Below, piece after piece: positions 10,050 through 20,889 of a DNA stretch of 64,000 nucleotides; position 1 is the first letter of the stretch; each line of letters starts with the position of its first letter. A program made the position numbers and the translations under genes. Under the pieces are notes generated by a model. It was not told the origin of the DNA, made no database searches, and was given only the letters and a program-made list of their open reading frames with translations. The stretch comes from Patiria pectinifera (lineage: Eukaryota; Echinodermata; Asteroidea; Valvatida; Asterinidae): NCBI GenBank assembly GCA_029964075.1, contig CM057146.1:10621501-10685500 (forward strand). Reading direction: 5' to 3'.

Positions 10050-11000
10050 TAGGAAATGACTTAGAAAGTTTGGTTGTGAACCTGCTGCCTCTGAGACACT
10101 GCAGTGATGCTTACCAACTGAGCTAGCAATAGTAGCATATGGTGATTCAGTTGTCCTTGATACCGTGTTCCAGCGGGTGCAGGTTCAGGTCTCTTTTCCA
10201 TCATATAAGTAATGATATCTTTGTTGTGAGTCTGTGTGGTTCTGAAAAGAACTACTAGAAACTCTGCCTGTCTCGGTCTCTTGTCCCTTTTTCTGAGGAG
10301 GGGGGGGGGGAGAGGGAGGGGGTGTCTTTGGGGACCTCAAGCTCCATTAGCCCCTCCCCTTAACTGGCATGCAACTTTTCCTAAGATCAGCAGAGTTTCT
10401 CATTTTTCACCTCATACTTATGCCATTAAAAATTGGAGATAAAAAACACTGTACAAAGTGTTGTAAAGGTGTTTTTTGTTACTTCCAATCCCAGTTGCAT
10501 GCCTGCCTTTAGAGTGTGCCAGCTCACCAGAAATTACAAAACATGCATGTCCAATCCTCTGCAACATCCCTTTAAGCCTGTCCCGTCGCCCCTCTTGTTT
10601 ACTCCCTCGCCTGGTGAGAGAGAGGAGGAGACCAAGCGACAACACTCGTCTCCCACTCGTGGGAAGCAAAAACCAAGACGTGCTCAAACACCTATCCAAA
10701 CGGTTTCACGCGCCGGAATCGGGCCCTGTTTGGACGGCGCGCGGTGGTTAAACATTCCGATGTGTTTGTTTCCCGGAATATGGTAATTTGAGACCTGCAA
10801 ATGAACTCTTTAGAAGGACTACCACGAAGTGTTGTGTATCTTCCACTTGGGTTTAAAAAAAAAAAGCTCTAAAGAGCGATGCAATGAGATTGTGCATTTT
10901 GCTTTTATTCCTAAATTTGGTAATGAAATATATCAAACATCATAGCAGTTCATAAATTATCATTAAGCAAAAAGCTTGATTTTTTTAAAATCAGTTTTAG
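10050..11000. other. Mostly noncoding; tRNA-like fragment and ambiguous ORF
   Basis: At 10109-10130 the minus strand reads TAGCTCAGTTGGTAAGC, an A-box-like tRNA fragment. At 10510-10700 the plus strand is open in more than one frame, with a Pro/Arg/Glu-rich reading (SPGEREEETKRQ) and a possible acceptor after CCTGCCTTTAG. Several frames are equally open, so I do not call an exon. Confidence 0.3.
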
Positions 11001-12500
11001 TTAGGATTTGAAGCTGCAGCCCCAGGAACACAGTGTATCAGTCATCAGCTCTCTCTTTTTCCTGGATAAGCTAATTCACAGAAATCCCATTAAACTTTGG
11101 GTGGGGAAAGCGGTAGATACTGTTGTGAAATGTCTTGCCCGAGGACTGAGCACCTCAACTTCACAGCTGGACTTGGACTCACCATCTGGAGAATTGTTCA
11201 CATAGATCTTGAGTCCACACGGCCATGGTACTCAATTAAATATGCATACAAGAGGTCATGTTTATGTTAATGGAAGTAGAAAAGTGTCTTCTCCAGGGAC
11301 ACACGCACAGCAACTTCACAAGCTGGACTCGAACCCACAACCTTCAAATTGACCCACAGAGATCTTGAGAGTTCAATATTGACCACGAAGTCAAGGCACT
11401 CTTTTTAAAGTATGTGCAAGAGGTACATATGCTTCTAACTGGTTGCAACAAAGTGTATTGCTCAGGGAAACACACACACACCACAACCTTGCACAAGCTG
11501 GACTCGAACCCACAACCTTCAGATTTACCCACTGATATCTTGTGAGTTCAGTGCTCTTGACCATGAAGTCACGGCATTCTCTTTAGAGTGTGTGCAAGAG
11601 GTAAATATTCCTCTTAATGGTTGCAACAAAGTGTCTTGCCCAAGGACTCACACACACTACATCCTAACAAGCTGGACTCAAACCATAGAGCTATGGGCGC
11701 ATTCATGTTTGTACACAAACCTACGGAGAACTAGAAATTTTGTACATCTATTTGCATATCTGCGTTTGTAGTCCATACCGGTGCGTTATCGAAGCCCATA
11801 CGCCCAAAACCGAAGCGCACGATCAGCAAATTAGCCTGTCATTTTGCTCTGCGCAAACAGCGCAACGCGTGCGCGTATTCGCTGCAGATGCTTTTTGCCG
11901 TGACGTTTTTTGAACTGTCATGACGCGCTTCAGTTGTTTGCGTATGTTCTACTTGCGCGTTGCATTATGTTCTACAAACACAATTCAAAATGTCGGCGCC
12001 CAGAGCGGCTTCAAAGAGTCTCTGCGCGCAAGAATGAGGAGTTAGGGTTCTAGTAATTTGATATAGCTCTGTGACTCAAACCCAAAATTTACCCACAGAG
12101 ATTTTGAGAGTTCAGTGCTCCCCGACACGAAGGCAACAGCACTCCATTTCATGTGTGTGTGCAAGAGGTAAATATTCCTCTCACTTGTTGCAACCAAGTG
12201 TCTTAGCCAGGGACACATGCACCACAACCTCTCAAGATGGACTCGAACCCACAACCTTCAGAATAACTCCCATAGATCTTGAGAGTTCAGTGCTTCCGAC
12301 CACAAGGTCACGGCACTCCATTTAATGTGTGTGCAAGAGGTAAATATTCATCTCACTTGTTGCAACCAAGTGTCTTAGCCAGGGACGCATGCACCCCTTC
12401 CTTTCAAGATGGACTCGAACCCACAACCTTCAGAATAACTCCCATAGATCTTGCGAGTTCAGCGCTCCCCGACCACGAGGCCGCGACACTAATGTGCACA
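11000..12500 (-). repeat. Tandem array of tRNA-derived SINE units
   Basis: The block CTGGACTCGAACCCACAACC recurs at about 11167 (diverged), 11323, 11498, 11672, then past an insertion at 12237 and 12409. Spacing is about 156-175 bp. On the minus strand each unit has a B-box-like GGTTCGAGTCC and an upstream TCGTGGTCAAGAGCAC, which resembles a Leu/Ser-type tRNA head. A hAT element interrupts the array at 11684-12073. SINEs are normally dispersed, so a head-to-tail array is unusual. Confidence 0.75.
11684..12073. mobile_element. hAT-type MITE inside the SINE array
   Basis: A 390-bp element starting CATAGAGCTAT and ending ATAGCTCTGTG, flanked exactly by ACTCAAAC (11676-11683 and 12074-12081). 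Removing the element and one duplication restores the SINE unit order GGACTCAAACCC. The interior is richer in CpG (GCGCAACGCGTGCGCG) than its surroundings and lacks a transposase ORF. Confidence 0.9.
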
Positions 12501-12597
12501 CAAGAGGCTCGTGCCTTAATGGATTGTTAGCTTTTTATGTCAGTGGTCTGGCCTCGCTGTCTCAAACACTCAATGCCCCATTGTCTGGCGCCTCTAG

Positions 12598-12729
12598 AAT
12601 ATGATGGATCTGCCCTCGTCAAGAGAATGTGATGACGGCCATCCGACAAAATTGGATTTAAGGCATCACATTGATTTCTCGGGGCCAGAGACAATGGATT
12701 ACTTGGACGACATTTTGTCAATTACCTAA
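12598..12729 (+). CDS. Possible terminal coding exon, unknown protein
   Basis: An acceptor-like CATTGTCTGGCGCCTCTAG (ending 12597) is followed by 43 codons and TAA. The peptide starts NMMDLPSSRECDD and ends SGPETMDYLDDILSIT, acidic with an amphipathic tail. It directly follows the SINE array. An AATAAA lies at 13131-13136, leaving a 3' UTR-sized stretch. The ATG pair at 12601 and 12604 could instead make it a small complete ORF. The family is not recognised and the incoming phase is not fixed. Confidence 0.4.
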   Translation, partial: NMMDLPSSRECDDGHPTKLDLRHHIDFSGPETMDYLDDILSIT

Positions 12730-13482
12730 GTCCATCTTTCATTCAGAAAAATGTTTTTCTGTTTTAGACTGCTGAAAATTATGTAGGTACATGCGTGTCT
12801 TAATTCATTTGCATTTTCCCCCAGTGTTCTTCCCTTTTTTGTCAAATTTTTGTGAATTAGCCATTTCTTAATTAATGTTTTCATCAAAATAGGAATGATA
12901 TACATCTATAATCATTCTTACATGTTTGAGGCATAGCCTACCGGTCAAATCAATTTTTTTTCTCTCTCTTTGAAATATTTTGGGCAAAATTTGATGATTT
13001 TTGTACCCGACATTAAAGGCTGCCACACAGACTGACATATAGTGTAAATTACTAAAAATTTAGAATGGCCCGATTTTAGCTCGCCCTCGGAACTCATAAT
13101 TTTACTTGTACCAGTAATTGTCTCCGTTAAAATAAACTTGTCAAATCACTAATTAATGGCCGGATTTTTTTAAATTCACAGTTTTCACACAATGAGTGCT
13201 AATGAGCCCTTTAGTAACCATGGCAGCAAGTAGCGGCCAGAACTGACATGGCTTTCGTAGCCTTTAAGAGTATGTACCTATAGAGTGGCGCCACAACAAC
13301 AGCGCCCTCAGATGTCAGTAAAAGCATGGAATATTTCAAGCGCTTAAAAAGTGGACTTTACAGAAAAGCTTCACTAAAAAGGGAAGTGTAATAGTTTTCC
13401 TACATTTCGGAGGAATGGATATTTGAACAATGTAAGTTCCAGTGTAATCTTCATGTCACAGAGCCCTTACAAATATAATATC
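12730..13482 (+). other. Possible 3' UTR, then noncoding
   Basis: AT-rich sequence following the 12598-12729 exon candidate, with AATAAA at 13131-13136. No further ORF, splice pair or repeat border was recognised before the MITE at 13483. Confidence 0.3.
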
Positions 13483-13788
13483 AATGGGCCTCATTCACGA
13501 GTCGGCCATATTGGATTGAGAGTGAGGTAAAATCTTCATTTTTGGAACTTGTGTAGAGAAATGAAAGCAAGTTAATTACTAATTAATTCCAGTCGGCTTC
13601 AATGAATAATTTAACATTTGTAATTAAACGTTACCTAATGTTTAAATCCAGATTTAAAAAAAATGACAGTAAAAAAAGGCTGCATTATGCCTGCAAAAAT
13701 AGTCTGGCGCCATCCCATTCAACAGTTAAGAATTTATGATATATTCAGGGAACTCAACAAAAATGGCTAACTCGTAAATAAGAGCTTC
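13483..13788. mobile_element. MITE with CATTCACGAGTCGGCCAT termini, copy 1
   Basis: About 306 bp, starting AATGGGCCTCATTCACGAG; the inverse of its end reads CTCTTATTTACGAGTTAGCC. A second copy at 34886-35195 shares nearly the whole interior (TGGCGCCATCCCATTCAACA, TTAATTACTAATTAATTCC-like). Terminal repeats are about 28 bp with mismatches. The target duplication could not be fixed. Confidence 0.75.
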
Positions 13789-14044
13789 CAATATGCTATT
13801 TTATGCAAAAGAAAAGTATTTTTGTTAAAATAGTCCAAAATTGTATGTCTCATTTTACAGGAAACGTTCTAGGCATCTTGCACATAACGCTGGGTCAAAT
13901 TGGATGTTGTGATTTGAGAAAACATTTACTGCAAAATTCCTAAGATTTGACATGGGTTCTAGTGTGCTTGCAATTTCACTTCACTCATAGATACCGTGAT
14001 TTACCAACTCGCATTTGCTTTACTTACATAAAAAAGCGCACTTA

Positions 14045-14419
14045 GGCCAAAAAAAAAAGTCTCCGGTTTCTGGTATGCGCGTGCGTCGCCGTAGCCATGC
14101 GCGTCGGCAAAATGAAAAAGTTTTTTTTTCAATACAAGATGATGTTTCAAAACCGCCAAACTCACTGGTTTGGAATTCTGCTCCTGCACAATTTTAACGT
14201 GTTTTTAGAAGGGGTTATGATCGAGAATAAGATTTATGTGGCCTCTCTGGACTCCCATATATTTGCACTAAGTTTAGTCGGGCACCATTTGTAGTCATCA
14301 GCCGACATTTGAAGCCAAAAAAAAAAAAAAAACAGGTAAAAAAAAAAAAAAAGCCGCGTCGCCGCACCACTTTTGGGGCAAGCTCCATACCAGAAACCGA
14401 AGACTTTTTTTTTTTGGCC
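14045..14419. mobile_element. Harbinger-type MITE, copy 1
   Basis: A 375-bp element with ends GGCCAAAAAAAAAAGTCTCC and the inverse TTTTTTGGCC, flanked by TTA on both sides (14042-14044 and 14420-14422). The terminal repeats extend to a shared CCAGAAACCG motif. Three-base TWA duplications with GG-starting termini are the signature of PIF/Harbinger. It is about 85-90% similar by eye to the copy at 58356. ORFs crossing it are not genes. Confidence 0.85.
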
Positions 14420-14422
14420 TTA

Positions 14423-15355
14423 GCTTCAACTGGCATTTATTTACTGTGAGCATACAAGAGGTTTGAAGTCAGTTTCTGAAAAATCCAATTATTTTTAACC
14501 CCTTGGACTCAGTTAAGACATCGGTTGTTTGGTAGCCACAGCTTAGAAATTGTCGCCCAATATTTGTTTCCTCAAAGTCCTTTCCATCATCGATTTCAGC
14601 CGCGAGAAAAACGTCGCGAGCAACTTGCCAAAAATCTCCCCAAATTATAATTCATTATAGTTTTCCTCTCTATATTTTGCGAGATGTGAACGACAACCGT
14701 TGATGAATCGACGGAGTCAATAACAAGACAAATTTCCATTCGTGAGGGATGGGCGTATTGATTGCCAAGGCGATGAGCGAAAAAGGAAAGATGTTATTTC
14801 GAGGGGTCAGTTAGGGGAAAGGGAAAGGTCGAATGGAAATGGTCACAGAACATGGGGTGGTTTAGAATGTGCAGTGTGCTAAACTGACATACAGGTTGAG
14901 TCAAAAAAAGCGGAACCCAAACCCCAAAAATTATATTTCATATTCAAAAAAATATGTAGCACCAAAAATAATAATGACTGGAGAGCCAATTTCATAAGGT
15001 ACTTTTTGATGACAAAATGACTGAAATTGGTCAATCCGTTCAGAAAATATTACCATTTAAACAGAATGACCCTGAAACATTACAATCTCTGTTTAAACGT
15101 TAAAAGTGTTCAACAGAATCCCTTTGAAGGCCTGTCCTTTAGAAAAAGTAGATTTTATAAATCATATTGTTTGCCTAACCAGGGTTGTTAAAAAGGATAT
15201 TGTGTACTACTTTTGGTGACAGTTGTTGCAACAAGTACTCTGTGTCATTTTCTGTATTGTTTCAAACAGTAAAAAAACAGTAAAAAAACATTCTTGTCAT
15301 TTCTCTTGATCCACTATTAGTTGGCTATGCATCTGCAGTGTAGTAGATTCATGCA
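14423..15355. other. Noncoding stretch
   Basis: No gene recognised. A solitary ACAGGTTGAGTCAAAAAAAG end at about 14891 resembles the mariner-type end near 4328, without a visible partner. Confidence 0.4.
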
Positions 15356-15359
15356 CATG

Positions 15360-15535
15360 TCGGTGTTGTAGGACTCGGTCCAGGACTCGGACTCGATTCG
15401 GACTCGAGTCACATTTTGAGTCACATTTTGAGTCACATTTCTTGTGACTCAACTCAAATCACATTAGGAAATGACTCGGACTCGACCATGATGACTCGGA
15501 CTCGAGCATGGTGACTCGTGACTCAAGGCACGAAA
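15360..15535. repeat. GACTCG-rich repeat cluster
   Basis: Repeated GGACTCGGACTCG, TTTTGAGTCACA and ATGACTCGGACTCGA motifs resemble the subterminal arrays of the hAT element at 2115 but are more diverged. It is probably one subterminal zone of a decayed element. Borders are unresolved. Confidence 0.5.
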
Positions 15536-15734
15536 TTTCATCAAAAGAAAAAAACCTAACGTAGGGATGGGAAAGGATCATTGAGGAATAATGTTTGGAT
15601 GATAAAACATGATGGGAAGTGATGGAGGAAGATTTTTTAGGGATGGGAATTAAAAGGAAAACACATTTGGGGTCTAAACAACATGTACATACACAAGATA
15701 AACTACCGGTAGTCCATTGCTGGTTACTCCCAAG

Positions 15735-15900
15735 CTAATTAACGCCGGTACTCATTTATACTCCTGGGTGGAGAGAGGCAAGTTGGGGTGAAGTGGCTTG
15801 CCCGAGGACACAACATATGACAAGCAGCTGTATTTGAACCCCTGACCCTCTGATCTTGAGACACGAACCCTAACCACTAGGCCACACTCCCCTTGCCCTG
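15735..15900 (-). repeat. tRNA-derived SINE, minus strand
   Basis: The minus strand shows the head GTGGCCTAGTGGTTAGGG (A-box) and GGGGTTCAAATAC (B-box). The body follows with GGGCAAGCCACTTCACCCC and CTCTCTCCACCCAGGAGTA. The same family is at 20890-21530 (plus) and 39770-39960 (minus). Confidence 0.75.
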
Positions 15901-15926
15901 AGAAGTAAAACTTTACACTCTCAATG

Positions 15927-15996
15927 GGTGACTGCTCTTAGGAATAGGAATATGTGCAGTCGGAACATAGGGGTGTCGGAACATAGAGGTGTAACC
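15927..15996. mobile_element. J element copy 2, minimal
   Basis: A 70-bp internal-deletion form. GGTGACTGCTC at the left, CGGAACATAGGGGTGTCGG and AGGTGTAACC at the right, flanked on both sides by CTCTCAATG (15918-15926 and 15997-16005). Most of the telomere-like core and one arm are missing. Confidence 0.75.
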
Positions 15997-16009
15997 CTCT
16001 CAATGCACT

Positions 16010-16560
16010 GAACATCATCCCCAGATTTCAAGATGTTACATGTACCTCCCCCTCCCCCTTGAAATATTCCACACTCTATCTGTGACTATGAAAACAATCC
16101 TGAATACTACCGGGGGTAGCTAAAATCCTAGACCTCCTCTGGTCTGATTTCTAGATCCACCCATGAGATGTGTGCCAGAATGACCATGCATATTTATCTT
16201 GTACGTCATAACTCTCTTGTCATTTAGTTGCTAAGAATATTCCTGGATCCTCCAGAATCCTGAACTATGCATGTACCGGGGTATGCTGCACTTACTAGGG
16301 GTATCAAGCCCAGTGAAAAGAAATAGTGGCTTGGCTCTTCCTTCCTCAATCCTGTCAATCCCCCAATCTCTCCTGGTGGATTAGGAAGGATCTGGTAGAG
16401 TAAGGTTTAATCCGTTAGCTCCTCTGCGTGTCGCAAAGGTAGTCCACTGCATATCTTGTCTCTCCATTTAATCCCATTCCTCCTCTCCCATGAATGCTGC
16501 AAGTGTCTGCATGTACGTTTCCTTTAATGTTCCCTGTCTCCGACCAGCAGTATTTTAGTT
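16010..16560. other. Noncoding stretch
   Basis: No gene, splice-bounded ORF or element border recognised. Confidence 0.4.
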
Positions 16561-18030
16561 GAAGTACTTGTGATGGATCATAAGTTCACCACACAGTCAC
16601 AAGTACATCACAAGTCAGTTCACAAGTCCAGTCAGGAGCAATATCAAAGAGAAGCTTTTATCCCAGTTCATTTAAAGAGCTTGTGAATTGATTGGGATTG
16701 TAAGTCTTGTGCTTGACTTGTGATGAACTTGTGATGACTTTTGATCCATTCACATATGAATATCTTGTGAATTGACTTAGGACTAGATGGCTTATGATTG
16801 ACTTGTGATGGACTTGTGATGACTTGTGATCCATCACAGATACATGTACACTAGAATAGCTTGTGAATTGTCTTGGGACTAGATGGCTTATGATTGACTT
16901 ATGATTGACTTGTGATGGACTTGTGATGACTTGTGATCCATCACAGATACCCAGACATCTGAATAGCTTGTGAGTTGACTTGGGACTACATGACTTATGA
17001 TTGACTTGTGATTGACTTGTGATGGACTTGTGATGACTTATGATCCATCACAGAAACCCAGACATTTGAATAGCTCGTGAATTGACCTGGTACTATATGA
17101 CTTACGATTGGCTTGTGATGGGCTTATGATTGACTTGTGATGGACTTGTGATGACTTGTGATCCATCACAGATACCCAGACATTTGAATAGCTTGTGAAT
17201 TCACCTGGTACTAGATGACTAATGATTGGCTTGTGATGGACTTGTGATGGCTTGTGATCTATCACAGATACCTAGACACTTGAATAGCTTGTGAATTGAC
17301 TTGGTACTAGATGACTTATGATTGACTTATGATTACTTGTGATCCATCACAGATATCCAGACATCTGAATAGCTTGTGCATTGACTTGGGACTAGATGAC
17401 TTATGATTGACTTGTGATGGACTTATGATGGACTTGTGATCCATCAAAGATACCTAGGCACTTGAATAGCTTATGAATTTACTTGGGACTAGATGGCTTA
17501 TGATTGACTTATGATTATTTGTGATCGATCACAGATACCCAGACTTAAGAATAGCTTGTGCATTGGCTTGGGACTAGATGACTTATGATTGACTTGTGAT
17601 GGACTTGTGATGACTTGTGATCAATCACAGATACCCAGACATCGGAATAGCTTGTGCATTGACTTGGGACTAGATGACTTATGTTTGGCTTGTGATGAAC
17701 TTGTGATGACTTGTGATCCATCACAGATACCTAGACATTTAGATAGCTTGTGCATTGACTTGGGACTAGATGACTTATGATTGGCTTGTGATGGACTTGT
17801 GATGACTTGTAATCCATCACAGATACCTAGACATTTGGATAGCTTGTGAATTGACTTGGGACTAGATGGCTTATGATTGACTTATGATGGACTTGTGATG
17901 ACTTGTGATTCATCACAGATGCCTGGACACATTTGAACAGCTTGTGAATTGACTGGGGACTAGACGACTTATGATTGACTTGTGGTGGACTTGTGATGAG
18001 TTGTGATCCGACACAGGTACCTCGACCACA
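16560..18030. repeat. Nested minisatellite with an 11-bp length ladder
   Basis: About 14 units anchored on TGTGATCCATCACAGATACC. The GATCCA anchor spacing reads 85, 107, 107, 118, 96, 85, 97, 85, 96, 96, 96, 96 and 98 bp. Steps of 11 bp equal the inner sub-repeat GACTTGTGATG, which is present in different copy numbers. Each anchor contains the dyad TGTGAT-CC-ATCACA. Inverted sub-repeats (CACAAGTCAGTTCACAAGTC) occur at the left edge, 16597-16628. Related fragments occur at 42535-42580. Short ORFs here follow the repeat. Confidence 0.95.
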
Positions 18031-19079
18031 AGCCAGCTTTCCAGCTGTTTCATTTTTCTCCTCGCTCAGATTTCTCTCTTTATGCCATAAATTTCTTGCC
18101 AGCCTTCCAATTTCCTCCAACCCCAATTACTGCTTATACATGTGTGTTCTCTTTCCATAAATTAAGGTGCACCGGAAGATCACCCAAATTACCATCCAGA
18201 TGAATTCTCTGGCACATGCTTGACAAAATTTATGTCTTGTTTTTTTCTTCTTCTTCTTTTTTTTTGTTGCTATTTGGAGGTTCTCTCTCATTTTTTTCTT
18301 TTACTCGCAGTTTAGCAAGTCGATTTCGCCTCTAAATGTCAATGAATTCATCCCAACATATTATGACTTTTTTTTTTCTCTCCTTTTCTGTATTCTTGGC
18401 AGATTGTCCCTGATGGTTTAGGCAGGGAACGGGGCACGCATATCAACAACTGCAAATTGATCCCTGCAAATGAAGGCAAGTCCGTCGTTATTATCCAGTC
18501 TAAGTCCTTCTTTTTTTGGCCAGGCCAGCCAAATCTTCTCCCCCGTCAATTTGCCGTTTTTTCCCCCTTCCTTTTCTCGGCTGGCCTGTTGCCATGACAA
18601 CAGAACGTGGCCACCGTCATACCTGCAGACTGCAGATGTTCTTCTTAGGGTATAACGTCCGCATTATCTAAGACCGTGTTTTCCTACATTTTTTGACATT
18701 TTCTGGCCTTGCTGATAAAAGAGTAATCTAATTTCTTGGCCTTGTTATCGGTCTTGGTTTATTGTGGTCAAGCAGCCCTTATAAGAGCGGCCTGCACAAT
18801 TTTCATAGACGCAAGCTTGTATGAAAAGATATTTTATGTTCTTTAAAATCCACAAAAATTGGTTGTGCAAATTCTAAGGAAGAAAAAAAAACCACACAGA
18901 AATAAATTGTGCAGAACTGGATCAGCCATTGTACATGTACATGTATGTCAACATTTTTTTTTTCAGGATTCAGGCTGAAATCAGGCCTTTTGAATCTGAA
19001 AGAAAGACATTACCAGTATAGAAAGAAATGCATCTCTCAGACCTTTCATTCCATTTTCAGACTTTTTAAAAATTGACGA
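18031..19079. other. Noncoding, pyrimidine-rich blocks
   Basis: T/C-rich stretches with an RFX-like site at 18588 and an ACATGTACATGTA run near 18935. Parts (18470-18660) look less random than the flanks and may be conserved regulatory DNA. This is only an impression. Confidence 0.35.
18588..18601. promoter_or_regulatory. X-box-like RFX motif
   Basis: GTTGCCATGACAAC matches the RFX X-box consensus with both half-sites. Confidence 0.4.
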
Positions 19080-19082
19080 TTA

Positions 19083-19439
19083 GGCCAAAAAAAAAAATTT
19101 TCGGTCTCTGGTTAGACCAAAGTTCTGGAATTGACGCGGCCACGCGGCTTTTTTTTTTTTTTTTGCTTTTTTTTTTTTTTTGTCAAGCTTGGATTGTACA
19201 GACAAGGTGGGTACTATTTTGCTTTTTTGGTGTTCTCATGTACATTGGTGTCCTCCATAATTTGCCTTGGTGCAATTTCCCATTCCTTCGTGCTCTTTGG
19301 TAAAAAAAAAATGAGGAGGTGCGGAATAGAGGGCGCTGTTGGAGCTACCGCGGAACATTTTGAAAAAAAAAAGATCAACGCGCATGCTTAAAATCGACGC
19401 GCGCGCTGACCAGAGACCGACTTATTTTTTTGTTTGGCC
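19083..19439. mobile_element. Harbinger-type MITE, copy 3 (divergent)
   Basis: A 357-bp element with GGCCAAAAAAAAAAATTTTC at one end and the inverse of a related end (GGTCTCTGG is shared by both termini), flanked by TTA on each side (19080-19082 and 19440-19442). The interior differs from the copies at 14045 and 58356, so it is a separate subfamily mobilised by a similar transposase. Confidence 0.8.
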
Positions 19440-19529
19440 TTATCATCCCTACTTGAAAGTGTGCAATAACCAATCTTGAAAGGTTCTAATGTTGCTACAG
19501 TAGGCGTTTCTATAGGGGTCTGGATAACA

Positions 19530-19605
19530 CAGTTGTATTGCTCAGTTGGAAGAGCACTTGTATGGTATTCAGGTGTCCACGGGTTCGAATCCAGCTTCAG
19601 TCAAT
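19530..19605 (+). repeat. tRNA-like sequence / SINE head
   Basis: TTGCTCAGTTGGAAGAGCAC matches an A-box and GGGTTCGAATCC a B-box, at tRNA-like spacing. The acceptor stem does not close, so this is a tRNA pseudogene or SINE head rather than a functional tRNA. Confidence 0.55.
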
Positions 19606-19780
19606 AATTTTTATAATTTTTTTTAATTTGAAATTAACCACTATTTCCCAGGTTTGTAAGCATTGCTAAGGTTGTTAAGTGCTAACATCGTGACTTAGGG
19701 CGTGATCACTGATTACATGGCACAATTTTATGGCTTCTGACTAGGGCGCCTTGAACAAAGACTTTGACAAAAATTGATAG

Positions 19781-19830
19781 GCCTGGATAGCTCAGTTGGT
19801 AGAGCACCGGAACAGCAATCAGGGGGTAAC
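19781..19830 (+). repeat. tRNA-like 5' fragment
   Basis: GCCTGGATAGCTCAGTTGGT, continuing AGAGCACC, is a clean tRNA D-arm/A-box match. No B-box follows in register, so it is truncated. Confidence 0.5.
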
Positions 19831-20885
19831 AGTGAAGATTGAGTGAAACTGACTACCTGCCTTTCTTAATGCAGGTCTGTTCATTGTTTTTAAAACTTAC
19901 TCAGACATCCTGGTTTTTAAAATTGCCAGCAAGAAAATAAGAAAATCTTCACACTAAGCAGACCTGTCACAAACGTTCAGTGTATCAAGTTAAATAAGGT
20001 CTCACTGCTTGCATTTCTCACTTTGCGCAGGCGCAGATTTTGTCGGCAATTTAAGACATGTCCTCACTCGTAAAACTGTGTGATAATTTGCCGCATTTAT
20101 TATTTTTTTTACGGTCGTGGATTCTGTAATTGCTTCACGCCGCATTGGCCAGTACAAACAAGGGTGCTGGGTGTTCTGTCGGGTGTGAAATGCAGAAAAC
20201 ATGAATGTGTGGAGCTGTCCGACTGTGGCGTTGGGTCTCGCTTTGGAACAGCCGGGGAATGGCTTTATGTGTGGGGAGCGACCAACCAATAATAAAAGAT
20301 CTTCAGATAAACAATATCTGGACACGGTTTCGATTGATCGCGTAAATAGATTGCGTTCGGTCTCCTTTGGAAATATATGAGTAATTGGATCTATGGGAAA
20401 AACCAAAGTTTGCATCTTTCAAATCTTTTCAAATGTCAGCTAGTCAGATGCCGTGTAGAAATTTGATACATGCATGATGTTCTGTATATTCTATTAAAAT
20501 CATCATCAATTGTTGATATATACACATACGCAAATCCAGATAGGTCGGCGGTTCCATTAAATTCCTTTATGGGCATATGCAAACTTCATCTGGCTCGAGC
20601 GCATGCAAATGGCAAGTGCATTTATTGACTGCATGGGCAATTTCTGATTTTCGCATGCAATTTCGGCTAGCGCATGTTAAACCCGACTGGTGCATTTCGA
20701 ATATTATTTGAATGAATTTAAGTTCAAATATTTGAATACTGAATTATTCGAAAATACACAGGTCTCTGAAAAGAAATCATTTGATTGTCAAAAATAAGCA
20801 TAGAAAGTAACAAGTTTTTCAGTGATGTTCAGTAAACGATCTTCATCCACAAATAAAAAAAAAGTTCTTAAATTTATACAGAGGC
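19831..20885. other. Noncoding stretch, some non-random blocks
   Basis: 20080-20300 is open on both strands and ends in overlapping TAA/AATAAA, but no frame stands out. 20560-20700 has clustered ATGCAAAT-like octamers (CATATGCAAAC, CATGCAAATGG, CATGCAATTT) that could bind POU factors or be a small repeat. Confidence 0.3.
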
Positions 20886-20889
20886 AAAG

